This document shows, one piece after another, positions 45,082 through 53,387 of a stretch of DNA of 64,000 bases. How positions within the stretch are numbered: position 1 is the first letter of the stretch; the number at the start of each line of letters is the position of its first letter. The stretch covers positions 372,001 through 436,000 of the forward strand of contig NZ_JPRN01000002.1 of the NCBI RefSeq assembly GCF_000737715.1, in the 5' to 3' direction. Under the pieces are notes generated by a model, which was not told the origin of the DNA, did no database searches, and saw nothing but the letters and a program-made list of their open reading frames with translations. Made by a program: the position numbers and the translations under genes. Source of the DNA: Chryseobacterium sp. JM1 (lineage in GTDB: Bacteria; Bacteroidota; Bacteroidia; Flavobacteriales; Weeksellaceae).

Positions 45082-45918
45082 TTAAACTTCTCTCGCAATC
45101 TCCTTTCCTTCCCTCCTGCTCCATTCGCTCCACGAGCCTACATAAAGATCCGGAATAGGAAAACCAGCATAATTCAGGGCTAAAATAGTATGACACGCCG
45201 TCACACCGGACCCGCAATGGATAATAAGATGCTGAGGTTTGTCTTTTAAAAGTTCTGTATATTTTTGTTTTAAAACTTCAGGTTTCAGGAAGTTTCCGTT
45301 CTCATCCAGATTTTCAGAAAAAGGAATATTGATGGCTCCCGGAATGTGTCCTGCTACGAGATCAATCGGTTCAGATTCACCATTATAACGGTAAGCATCT
45401 CTTACGTCGACAACTGTTGAAGAATGGCTTAACAATTCATTTTCAACACTTTCCAAAGCTTTAACCGGAAGAAGCCAACTTTCTCTTTTAACGACAGAAG
45501 ATTTTTCAAAAGATTCTTCGCCAGATGAAAATTCTACTCCGTTTTTCTCAGCAGCCTGAAATCCTCCATCCAAAACCTGTATATTTTGTAATCCGAAAGA
45601 CTTCAACATCCACCAGGCTCTTGCTGCTGCATTAGCTCCGTTTTTATCATCATATATCACGACATGGGAGTCTTCTGAAACGCCAAGATTTGAAAGCGTT
45701 TGAGCAAATTTTGTGATATCAGGAAGCGGGTGTCTTCCTCCAAAAGCGGCATCTTCTCCAATGTCAGCCAGATCTTTATCCAGATCTATAAAACGGGCTC
45801 CTCTAATGTGCTTTTCAACATAAGTTTGATGGACGTCTTTTCCTACTCTGGCATCAAGGATGATGAGGTTTTCTGCTGAGAGGCTCTTTAATTCGGATGA
45901 TGAAATGATGGGTGACAT
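45082..45918 (-). CDS. Sulfurtransferase, 3-mercaptopyruvate/thiosulfate type (tandem rhodanese)
   Basis: 278 residues, two rhodanese domains. The N-terminal one (1-130) lacks a catalytic Cys and has the usual GGRHPLPD and ARAWWMLKSFG segments. The C-terminal one holds Cys235 in HCGSGVTACHT; the CGSGVTA loop is typical of mercaptopyruvate sulfurtransferases. It transfers sulfane sulfur to thiols or cyanide. It precedes the sulfur cluster on the same strand, separated by the HMG-CoA lyase gene. Confidence 0.92.
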   Translation of the reverse strand: MSPIISSSELKSLSAENLIILDARVGKDVHQTYVEKHIRGARFIDLDKDLADIGEDAAFGGRHPLPDITKFAQTLSNLGVSEDSHVVIYDDKNGANAAARAWWMLKSFGLQNIQVLDGGFQAAEKNGVEFSSGEESFEKSSVVKRESWLLPVKALESVENELLSHSSTVVDVRDAYRYNGESEPIDLVAGHIPGAINIPFSENLDENGNFLKPEVLKQKYTELLKDKPQHLIIHCGSGVTACHTILALNYAGFPIPDLYVGSWSEWSRREGKEIAREV

Positions 45919-45984
45919 TGTTGGTGATTTTGGGGTTAAAATGATAGGTTTGGGCTAAAGCCAATTAAATTTTTAATACAGGAA

Positions 45985-46106
45985 AGCGGGTTAAAACCCG
46001 CTCCTATTGATTTATTTTGTCTCGCAGATTGCACAAATTATGCAGATTTTATGCTTTAAAAACAATTCTATCCGCTTTATCGCCCTGATCTGCACGAGCT
46101 TTATTT
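45985..46106. repeat. Palindromic intergenic elements between sulfurtransferase and HMG-CoA lyase genes
   Basis: AGCGGGTT AA AACCCGCT (45985-46002) forms a perfect hairpin, following GGGCTAAAGCC. Next to it, 46018-46106 is a member of the CTCGCAGATT ... GATCTGCACGAG family with partly complementary ends. Typical of repeated hairpin elements in flavobacterial spacers. Confidence 0.6.
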
Positions 46107-46111
46107 TTTAT

Positions 46112-46960
46112 TTAAAAATGAAAAATATCCTTCGCCTTATTGTAAGAGCTTTCAAAATTCAGCAGATTCAGTTTGTGTTCTGCTTTTTCTACGCTCATAA
46201 AATTGATCACCTGTTCCGTAGGCATATTTCCTACCAGATCATCTTTAGCCATAGGACAACCGCCGATACCTTTAATAGCACTGTCGAATCTTCTGCAGCC
46301 TTTGTCATAAGCAGCTTTCAGCTTTGAATAAGAATCTTCATAACGGTTGTGAAAATGCCCTCCGAAATTGATCTCAGGGTATTTTCCTGGAATTTTTTCG
46401 AATAAAAGAGCAATTGTTTCAAGAGTTGCAACACCTGTAGTATCAGAAAGCAGAACATCTTTGATTCCGATTTCTGAAAATCTTTTGGCCCAGAAATCTA
46501 CGTCTTCCCATTTCCACATTTCACCATACGGATTTCCGAAGGCCATGGAGAAATAGATATTCAACTGTTTTCCCTCACTTTTAACCAGTTCAAGCATTTT
46601 AATAATCTCATTAAAAGCTTCTTCCTGGCTTTTATTCGTATTTCTGTGCTGAAAAGTTTCTGAAATAGAAAATGGAAACCCCAGAATATCCACAGACTGA
46701 TGTTTTAATGCTTTTTCGGCACCTCTGTAATTTCCGATGATTGCAGAAACTTTTGTATTAGATAAAGTTTTATCTATATTTTCGGCAACTTCATCAGAAT
46801 CAGCAAGCTGAGGAATTGCCTTTGGAGATACGAAGCTAAGACAATCCAATATGTCATACCCAACTTCCATTAAAGAGTTGATGTAATCTATTTTTTTGTT
46901 TGTGGGGATAAATTCTCCCCAACCCTGCATTGCATCTCTCGGACATTCAGTTAGAAACAT
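46112..46960 (-). CDS. Hydroxymethylglutaryl-CoA lyase
   Basis: 282 residues from the ATG at 46960 (MFLTECPRDAMQGWGEFIP); the frame opens 13 codons earlier, without a sensible N-terminus. HMGL-like TIM barrel with VLLSDTTGVATLE and the metal-binding GGHFHNRYEDSY; catalytic-loop Cys in IKGIGGCPMA. Splits HMG-CoA to acetoacetate and acetyl-CoA, the end of leucine breakdown. It stands alone; no other leucine-degradation gene is nearby. Confidence 0.9.
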   Translation of the reverse strand: MFLTECPRDAMQGWGEFIPTNKKIDYINSLMEVGYDILDCLSFVSPKAIPQLADSDEVAENIDKTLSNTKVSAIIGNYRGAEKALKHQSVDILGFPFSISETFQHRNTNKSQEEAFNEIIKMLELVKSEGKQLNIYFSMAFGNPYGEMWKWEDVDFWAKRFSEIGIKDVLLSDTTGVATLETIALLFEKIPGKYPEINFGGHFHNRYEDSYSKLKAAYDKGCRRFDSAIKGIGGCPMAKDDLVGNMPTEQVINFMSVEKAEHKLNLLNFESSYNKAKDIFHF

Positions 46961-47002
46961 TGGTACTTTGATTTTCTCAAATATAATAAAAGTTAACAAG
47001 TT

Positions 47003-47030
47003 TATGTTAGCCTATTACAAAGCTAACATA
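47003..47030. promoter_or_regulatory. Palindromic operator overlapping the HMG-CoA lyase promoter
   Basis: TATGTTAGC, 10-base spacer, GCTAACATA, perfect 9-bp arms, 43 bp before the ATG. The spacer plus right arm contain, on the minus strand, TAGCTTTG (47025-47018), which matches TANNTTTG. A repressor or activator binding here would control the gene directly. Confidence 0.6.
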
Positions 47031-47151
47031 TTTTTGATTTTCAAGCTTTTATATATAATTTAAAATTTCGATAACTGATATTCAATTCCAGATAAGCTAT
47101 TCAAGACATGGAAAACTTTGCTTTATCCATCATCTTCTTCTCCCAAAAAAC

Positions 47152-48681
47152 TTAGATTAATGATTTTACAATGGTGATCAAGCTCATCACAATTACCACG
47201 ACACCCACTATAGCAAACATTTTCTTAGCCGGAAGCCGCGACGTAAACATCGCTGAGAAAGGAGCCGTAAAAACCCCTCCAAGCAGAAGACCCAGCACAA
47301 TGTTCCAGTGATGAATTCCGATGGTGAAAATAAAGGTTAAAGCACTTACAACCGTCAGTAAAAACTTAGCCAGCGTCGAACTTCCCACTACATACCGCGG
47401 TGTTCTTCCCTCTTTAATCAAGGTTCCGGTAACCAATGGACCCCAACCGCCTCCTGCAAAAGAATCAATAAATCCACCAACCAATCCCAATACTCTGAGA
47501 TTGGTCCTCTTTTTCCGTATGTTTTTTCCTGATTTTTTATCCTTTCCTTTAAAAGCGTTTCTAAGAATATTGACCCCTAAATACAGGGTATAGCAGGCGA
47601 TGATCGGCTTTACAATGTGAGCATACTTTTCTCCGAAATGAGACAGCGCAAATGCTCCGATAAAAGCTCCCACAGCCGCTACAGGAAATAAAATCCAAAC
47701 CATTTTTTTGTTGACATTTCCCAATTTGTAATGGCTGATGCTTCCGGCAGCTGACGTAAACGACTCCGCTGAATGAATACTTGCACTGACCACCGGAGGC
47801 GGAACATTCAGCAGTAAGAGAATCGTGGTACAAATCACACCATAGCCCATTCCCATAGATCCAGCAACCACTTCAGCCAGAAAACCGGCCAGCAGCATCC
47901 AGTAAAAAATATGTCCGTCCTGACTCAGGAAATTCTGAATATCTCCAGACAGATTGAACTGATAAATAATAAGAGCCAACACCGCAACAAGAACGAAAAC
48001 ACCTATAATTCCGAGATAGATATTCGCTCTTCTCTGAACTGTTTTGGTGATGTTCATCAGTTTTTCCATCTCCAGCTTTGTTTCTTCAGGCTGACTATTT
48101 TTTTCACCCAAATAATCCGTGGTCAGCCGGTTCAGTTCTTTGACTTTGTAAGTAAAATCACCTTTTAACTGATTCCGGATGTTTTGCATATTGTCCAGTA
48201 GCCCCTCCATATCTTCATCAGGAATGGTTTCCGTTAAGATTTCCCGTAACCGTTTGGCCACAGTCGGAGATTTGCCATTGGTTGAAACGGCAATTTTAAG
48301 GTCTCCCTTTCTGACAATGGAACCCAGATAGAAGTCACACAAGCCCGGTTTATCAGCAATATTCACCAAGGTATTATTCTGATGGGCCCTGCTGCGGATC
48401 TGCTCAGCCAGAATAATATCATTAACGGCTACAATAGCAATATCAGCGCTGTTAAAATCATTATCCGTATACGATCTTTCATGCAGGGTAAGATTGGGAT
48501 AATTCTGCTTCAGATTTCTAACCTGATCATTGATTTCTTTTGCGACCAGTTTAATACGTGCCTTGGGAGAATTGGCCAGAACGGATTCCAGCTTTTCCAG
48601 AGCAACGTTTCCTCCGCCAATGATAAGCAGTGATAATTCCTCGAGCTTTAAGAATATGGGATATAAAGAGTTACTCATCAT
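47152..48681 (-). CDS. Precorrin-2 dehydrogenase (CysG-N/SirC-like) fused to a TauE/SafE permease
   Basis: 509 residues. Residues 1-150 form the NAD-binding precorrin-2 dehydrogenase/sirohydrochlorin ferrochelatase part (LEELSLLIIGGGNVALEKLE, LVNIADKPGLCDFYLGSIVR). At 155-210 there is a helical linker (EDMEGLLDNMQNIRNQLKGD). From about 217 on there are eight or so membrane helices of the TSUP family (AEVVAGSMGMGYGVICTTIL, GGFIDSFAGGGWGPLVTGTL). The N-part finishes siroheme for CysI; the C-part probably moves sulfite, sulfate or another sulfur anion. Starts 2 bp after the TonB receptor gene of the cysteine cluster. Confidence 0.92.
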   Translation of the reverse strand: MMSNSLYPIFLKLEELSLLIIGGGNVALEKLESVLANSPKARIKLVAKEINDQVRNLKQNYPNLTLHERSYTDNDFNSADIAIVAVNDIILAEQIRSRAHQNNTLVNIADKPGLCDFYLGSIVRKGDLKIAVSTNGKSPTVAKRLREILTETIPDEDMEGLLDNMQNIRNQLKGDFTYKVKELNRLTTDYLGEKNSQPEETKLEMEKLMNITKTVQRRANIYLGIIGVFVLVAVLALIIYQFNLSGDIQNFLSQDGHIFYWMLLAGFLAEVVAGSMGMGYGVICTTILLLLNVPPPVVSASIHSAESFTSAAGSISHYKLGNVNKKMVWILFPVAAVGAFIGAFALSHFGEKYAHIVKPIIACYTLYLGVNILRNAFKGKDKKSGKNIRKKRTNLRVLGLVGGFIDSFAGGGWGPLVTGTLIKEGRTPRYVVGSSTLAKFLLTVVSALTFIFTIGIHHWNIVLGLLLGGVFTAPFSAMFTSRLPAKKMFAIVGVVVIVMSLITIVKSLI

Positions 48682-48683
48682 AT

Positions 48684-51560
48684 TTAAAGTTTTAGATCAT
48701 AGGTGAATGCCACATAATACAACCCTCCGATTTCAGGTCCTGCGGCATATTGAAGGTATCGGCGGTTAAGAAGATTCGTTGCTCCGATTTTAACGCTGGC
48801 TTTTATTTCAGGGATTCTCCATGTTGCCTGAGCATCAATGGTATAATAGGAAGGAATATTTCCGGATGCCAGCGGACTTTCCCATAAGAAACTGTCCTGC
48901 CATCTTGCAGCCACTGTAAATCCGATGTTTTTGATAATTTCCCGGTTTCCAATGCTTAGATTGACCGCCCATTTAGGGGTATTGAAAGCCGTAATAAAAA
49001 GATCTGAAGTATTGGTTGAAATAAGGTCGTTATAAGATACGTTTACATTGACATTATAATTTTTCACGAGATTATAGCGGATGCCCAAAGAAGTCCCAAA
49101 ACTTTTGTACTTACTGGTACTGTTGGTATAAACCCTGTAACGGTCCTGCTTGCTTCTGTCCAGCATCGCTAAAACAGCATTATCACTTCCGATATTTTCA
49201 TTTTTAGGCACCGCCACTTCTACCTGTCCCAGAAAACCTTCATAGATGTTGTAGTAAAAATCCCAGTCGATGACCAGTCTGCTGTTGAATAAGGCTGATT
49301 TATACCCTATTTCAAAAGACGTCACCTTTTCCGGCTGTAATTTGGGCAGATTGGCCGCCGTTAAAATATTTCTGTTTTTCAATGCAGACTGATTTTGGTT
49401 TGTTCCTCCGTCTACGTCTTTATTTACGGCAGAAATAAACTGATCGATAGAAGCCAGTGTATAGGAGTTTTCAAGATAACCCAGTCCATCATTAGCTTTG
49501 GTAAGCCCGCCTACTCTTCTTACATTCCCGTTATTAACGAATGACAATGCTTCAAATAAAGAAGGAAAACGGTAGCCATTTTGGAAAGAAGCTCTGAAAT
49601 TATGCTCATTAACCGGAGAATAAACCACACTCAGTCTTGGGTTTAATTTTGTCTCAAACTCAGGATTTCTGTCTGCGCGAAGGGCCAGATTCACTTTTAA
49701 TTTATCCTGGAAAAAAAGTTTGGTAAGCTGCACAAATGCACCGTATTTCTGATAAATAACATTGTTCCCGAAGGTTCCGTCGGACAGAGGAATATTTCTT
49801 TCACTGACCGGTCTGTTAAAATCAACGAAGTTATTTCCGTCGGGTGTGATGCTGTAAAGACGGTAATCTGCTCCTGCTAAAAGATTGAAAATCTTTACAA
49901 ATCGGGTGAAATCGTAAGTAATTTCGCCCTGATAAAAACGGGACTTCTGTTCAAGCTTTGCGCCTCCGGTAGCTGGTGCTCCTGCAATTCCGGAATTCGC
50001 TGAATCCCAGTTATTAATCCCGATAATGGTGTTTTTTAACTGCTCAAATGCTGCTGTTCCCGGAACTACACGGTTTTTATCTGCTTCCTGTCTCGCCAGA
50101 ATAAAAGCATCATTCAGATTGATCCCTGAATTAAGCCTGTCCTGCAAAGTCGTCTGAAAAACATTTCTCCAGTTGGTATTGGAAAGATTCGTAAGATCCA
50201 GATTATCAGCCAAAGGCTTCAGATTATAAGAATCTCCGGTATTTTCTATGGACACATAGGCTCTGAATGTCAATTCTTTACCCGCCAGTTCCACTTTATG
50301 GTTCTGAACCGTTGCATTCTGTAGACGGATCTTGTTTCCCCTCTGAAAAGTGCCATCCAGCAATCCGTAACGGTAAACATACGATGTTCTCCATTCATCT
50401 CCGAAACGGTAGTACAATCCTGCATCAAACTTTATATTCTTCACTTCAGGACTTATCAGATCCTTTTCGTAATACCCCGTTCTTGATACATTGAAAGTGG
50501 TTGGTTTTCCATTGTAATTCACTTTTACCGATGTGCGGTTATTTCTTTCGTCACCATATTTATTCCAGAGATCTTCTGCAGGATTATCGGATAAAGAAAA
50601 ATTGGGATTGGCGGTAATGAATGAATTGGGGTTCTGATCTGTGCGGTTATCCGAGATCCAGTCTACACCGCTGAAATAAGAAGCATTAACCTTTACGGCA
50701 AAGTTTTTATTGATGACTTTTGCAATTCTCACTGCACTTTCGCCCAAAGCAGCCGTTTTGTGATTCACATTATCGACATGATTTACTCCACCTCTGAAAT
50801 ACAGACTCACGCCTTCAGAAGTAAACGGATCTTTGGTCTGAAGACTCGCCAATCCGTTGACAGCATTCATTCCATACAGCGCAGAAGCCGCTCCGGGCGT
50901 AATCTCCATGGACTGGATATCCAGTTCTGTGGGACCTATGGCATTTCCCAGCGGAACACCTAGCGTGGCGGACTGTACATCTACTCCATCCACCAGCTGC
51001 ATAAAGCGGAAGTTATTCGGAGAGTTGAATCCTCTCGAGTTGGGAACTTTTAAAGTAAGACTTGAGGTTAAAAGCTGTAATCCCTTCACATTCTCCAACG
51101 TTTCATAGAATGAAGCTGCGGGACTTTCCCGGATGGTTTTAATATCAATTTTTTCAATAGCAATCGGTGATCTCAGAATTTTTTCCGGAACACGGGAAGC
51201 TGAAATAACGACTTCATTGATGATGGTGTTCTGAGGATTTAATTCGATGGCAATTTTACTGGATAACGAAAGTATTTCGGCAGTATGAGCTGCGAAACCT
51301 TCTTTGGTCACTACGATTCTGAAAGGTATTTTCACCCTTGTTCTCAGGTTAAAATTCCCTTCCTGATCGGTTACTGCCGTATCCTGGGTATGTTCTACCT
51401 GGACCTGTACTCCAGCAATGCCTTTATGAGTGTCCGTATGTTTAATGATTCCGCTTACTTCGATAAGCTGCTGTGCCTGTAAAACGGCAGTAAAAGAAAG
51501 GGTCAGGAATAAGATCAGACTTATTCTCTGCTTAAGATATTGTTGGGATATGGATTTCAC
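48684..51560 (-). CDS. TonB-dependent receptor of the sulfur assimilation cluster
   Basis: 958 residues. Signal peptide (ILFLTLSFTAVLQAQ), carboxypeptidase-like domain (about 33-110), TonB plug (about 125-245, PAASFYETLENVKGLQLLTS, ALYGMNAVNGLASLQTKDPF) and a beta-barrel. Sits between cysI and the siroheme/permease gene in the same transcription unit, so its ligand is likely a sulfur source (sulfonate, cystine, sulfate ester) or a cofactor precursor. The ligand cannot be read from sequence. A Cys-rich mini-ORF precedes it. Confidence 0.92.
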   Translation of the reverse strand: MKSISQQYLKQRISLILFLTLSFTAVLQAQQLIEVSGIIKHTDTHKGIAGVQVQVEHTQDTAVTDQEGNFNLRTRVKIPFRIVVTKEGFAAHTAEILSLSSKIAIELNPQNTIINEVVISASRVPEKILRSPIAIEKIDIKTIRESPAASFYETLENVKGLQLLTSSLTLKVPNSRGFNSPNNFRFMQLVDGVDVQSATLGVPLGNAIGPTELDIQSMEITPGAASALYGMNAVNGLASLQTKDPFTSEGVSLYFRGGVNHVDNVNHKTAALGESAVRIAKVINKNFAVKVNASYFSGVDWISDNRTDQNPNSFITANPNFSLSDNPAEDLWNKYGDERNNRTSVKVNYNGKPTTFNVSRTGYYEKDLISPEVKNIKFDAGLYYRFGDEWRTSYVYRYGLLDGTFQRGNKIRLQNATVQNHKVELAGKELTFRAYVSIENTGDSYNLKPLADNLDLTNLSNTNWRNVFQTTLQDRLNSGINLNDAFILARQEADKNRVVPGTAAFEQLKNTIIGINNWDSANSGIAGAPATGGAKLEQKSRFYQGEITYDFTRFVKIFNLLAGADYRLYSITPDGNNFVDFNRPVSERNIPLSDGTFGNNVIYQKYGAFVQLTKLFFQDKLKVNLALRADRNPEFETKLNPRLSVVYSPVNEHNFRASFQNGYRFPSLFEALSFVNNGNVRRVGGLTKANDGLGYLENSYTLASIDQFISAVNKDVDGGTNQNQSALKNRNILTAANLPKLQPEKVTSFEIGYKSALFNSRLVIDWDFYYNIYEGFLGQVEVAVPKNENIGSDNAVLAMLDRSKQDRYRVYTNSTSKYKSFGTSLGIRYNLVKNYNVNVNVSYNDLISTNTSDLFITAFNTPKWAVNLSIGNREIIKNIGFTVAARWQDSFLWESPLASGNIPSYYTIDAQATWRIPEIKASVKIGATNLLNRRYLQYAAGPEIGGLYYVAFTYDLKL

Positions 51561-51589
51561 TTGTTTAAAATTTTAGAGTTAAAAATGAT

Positions 51590-51691
51590 TTATGCGTCGT
51601 CAATTAATGAACAGCACATACACATTCGGATCCCTAAAAGATGATGGTAGTGTTTTCTGGCACTTTCCTGCCGGTAAAGAAGGTTGATCAT
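51590..51691 (-). CDS. Cys-rich 33-residue leader peptide between cysI and the TonB receptor
   Basis: ATG at 51691, 4 bp after the cysI stop; stop at 51590, 29 bp before the receptor ATG. The peptide begins MINLLYRQESARKHYHH and ends LLGIRMCMCCSLIDDA, with three Cys in four positions near the end. The placement and Cys cluster fit a cysteine-sensing leader peptide whose translation controls the downstream receptor. Leader peptides with a Cys-rich tail are known before sulfur genes in other phyla; this one was not matched to any. Confidence 0.6.
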   Translation of the reverse strand: MINLLYRQESARKHYHHLLGIRMCMCCSLIDDA

Positions 51692-51695
51692 ATTT

Positions 51696-53369
51696 TTATT
51701 TTTGAGTTTGTAAATAGCGGTAAGAGAAGTCACCGAAGGTTTCCTCCGAATATCTTCTTTGCAAATAGATTCCGAAAAGTTTATCCAGGGTTTCAAGGAT
51801 TTCTTCTTCGCCGATGTTTTCTTTAAATTTTGTATTGAGACGCATTCCAAGCCTGTCACCACCGATATGAAGATTGTATTTTTCGTAAGCTGTTCCTACA
51901 AATCCTATTTCGGCATTGGGCGATCTTCCGCAACCGTTTGGACAGCCCGTCATTCTGATGGTGATATTTTCGTCCTGAAGTCCGTATTTTTCAAGGATAG
52001 GTTCTATTTTCGTGACTAAAACAGGCAGGTAGCGCTGACCTTCCGCCAAAGCCAATGAACAGGTATTCAATGCCACACAGGCCACGGAGTTTTTACGCAA
52101 CGCGCTGGCTTTTTCTGTATAGCCTGAAATCCCATGTTCTTTAAGGAGATTTTCAACTTCTGCCTTGTCCTCTTCGCGAATATCCGAAAGAATCAGATTC
52201 TGATTACAGGTGAACCGGAAATTCACGTTTCCTGTCTCCGCTATTTTCAACAACCCAGATTTTAAAGGATATTCCTCTATATCCAGAACTCTTCCGTGCT
52301 CTACAAATAAAGTGTAAAACCATTTTCCTTCATGATTTCGGGTCCATCCGTAGCGGTCTTTTCTCTGTTCAAACTTAAATTCACGGGCAGGCTCTAAAGC
52401 AAAGCCACATCTTTTTTCAACTTCATTTCTATAGCCTTCAATGCCCAGTTGATCGATTGTATATTTTAATCTCGATAATTTTCTGTCACTTCTGTTCCCG
52501 AAATCACGCTGTACGGTGATAATTTCATAGACTGCTTTCAGGAGTTTTTCTTCTGTGTCTACAAAACCTAAAAGAGAAGCCAGACGTGCATAGGTAGCCT
52601 CATTTCCGTGAGTAGCACCCAATCCGCCTCCGGCCGCGATATTGTAACCTACAATTCTGTCATCTTCAACGATGGCAATTAGTGCAATATCATTAATGAA
52701 CACATCCACATCATTGTTGGGAGGAATGGCAATTCCGATTTTCAGTTTTCTCGGCAGGTATCTGTCCTGATACAAAGGATCTTCCTCTGTTTTTCTGTCG
52801 ATTAACAACTCATCATCGATCCACAGATCATAATAGGATTTTGTTTTCGGAAGACACATTTCACTGATTTTCCCTGCCAGTTCATACACCACCTGATGCA
52901 ATGGTGATTCAGATGGATTTGAAGTACAGGTTACATTTCTGTTCACATCACCACAAGCCGCAATCGAATCCAAGTGTTGTAAATTGAAATTCTGGATGGT
53001 AGGTCTTACATGAGATTTTAAAATCCCATGCAGCTGAATGGTCTGGCGCGTCGTAATTTTAATCACGCCTGTGGAATGGTTTTCTGCAATTTCATGAAGA
53101 CTGGCCCACTGCTCAGAAGTTAAAAATCCTCCCGGAAGTCTTAACCTGATCATATAGGAATACAGCCACTCCAGTTTCTTCGCGACTCTTTCTTCGCGCC
53201 TGTCCCGGTCATCCTGCTGGTACATTCCATGGAATTTGATGAGGGTTTGGTCATCTTCTCTGATGGCTCCGGTAAAATCGTCCAAAAGGCTTTCCTTTAA
53301 GGTTCCCCTGAGCCCGTTGCTGCCGGTTTTTATCCTTTCTACCGGCGAAAGGTTATTCTTATCTGTCAT
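51696..53369 (-). CDS. cysI: Sulfite reductase hemoprotein subunit
   Basis: 557 residues. Ferredoxin-like half-domains and siroheme/4Fe-4S domains in repeat (ITTRQTIQLHGILKSHVRPT, VTCTSNPSESPLHQVVYEL). Cluster ligands are visible as VACVALNTCSLALAEGQ and MTGCPNGCGRSPNAEIGFVG. Reduces sulfite to sulfide with six electrons from the flavoprotein encoded 18 bp upstream. The siroheme genes cobA and sirC-TSUP flank the pair. Confidence 0.95.
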   Translation of the reverse strand: MTDKNNLSPVERIKTGSNGLRGTLKESLLDDFTGAIREDDQTLIKFHGMYQQDDRDRREERVAKKLEWLYSYMIRLRLPGGFLTSEQWASLHEIAENHSTGVIKITTRQTIQLHGILKSHVRPTIQNFNLQHLDSIAACGDVNRNVTCTSNPSESPLHQVVYELAGKISEMCLPKTKSYYDLWIDDELLIDRKTEEDPLYQDRYLPRKLKIGIAIPPNNDVDVFINDIALIAIVEDDRIVGYNIAAGGGLGATHGNEATYARLASLLGFVDTEEKLLKAVYEIITVQRDFGNRSDRKLSRLKYTIDQLGIEGYRNEVEKRCGFALEPAREFKFEQRKDRYGWTRNHEGKWFYTLFVEHGRVLDIEEYPLKSGLLKIAETGNVNFRFTCNQNLILSDIREEDKAEVENLLKEHGISGYTEKASALRKNSVACVALNTCSLALAEGQRYLPVLVTKIEPILEKYGLQDENITIRMTGCPNGCGRSPNAEIGFVGTAYEKYNLHIGGDRLGMRLNTKFKENIGEEEILETLDKLFGIYLQRRYSEETFGDFSYRYLQTQK

Positions 53370-53387
53370 ATCTTATCCTTTAATGAT

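Noticed and set aside
44873..45085. Short plus-strand frame as a gene
   Set aside because: Lies in repeat-rich spacer, no start signals, composition of the repeat family, overlaps the end of the sulfurtransferase gene.
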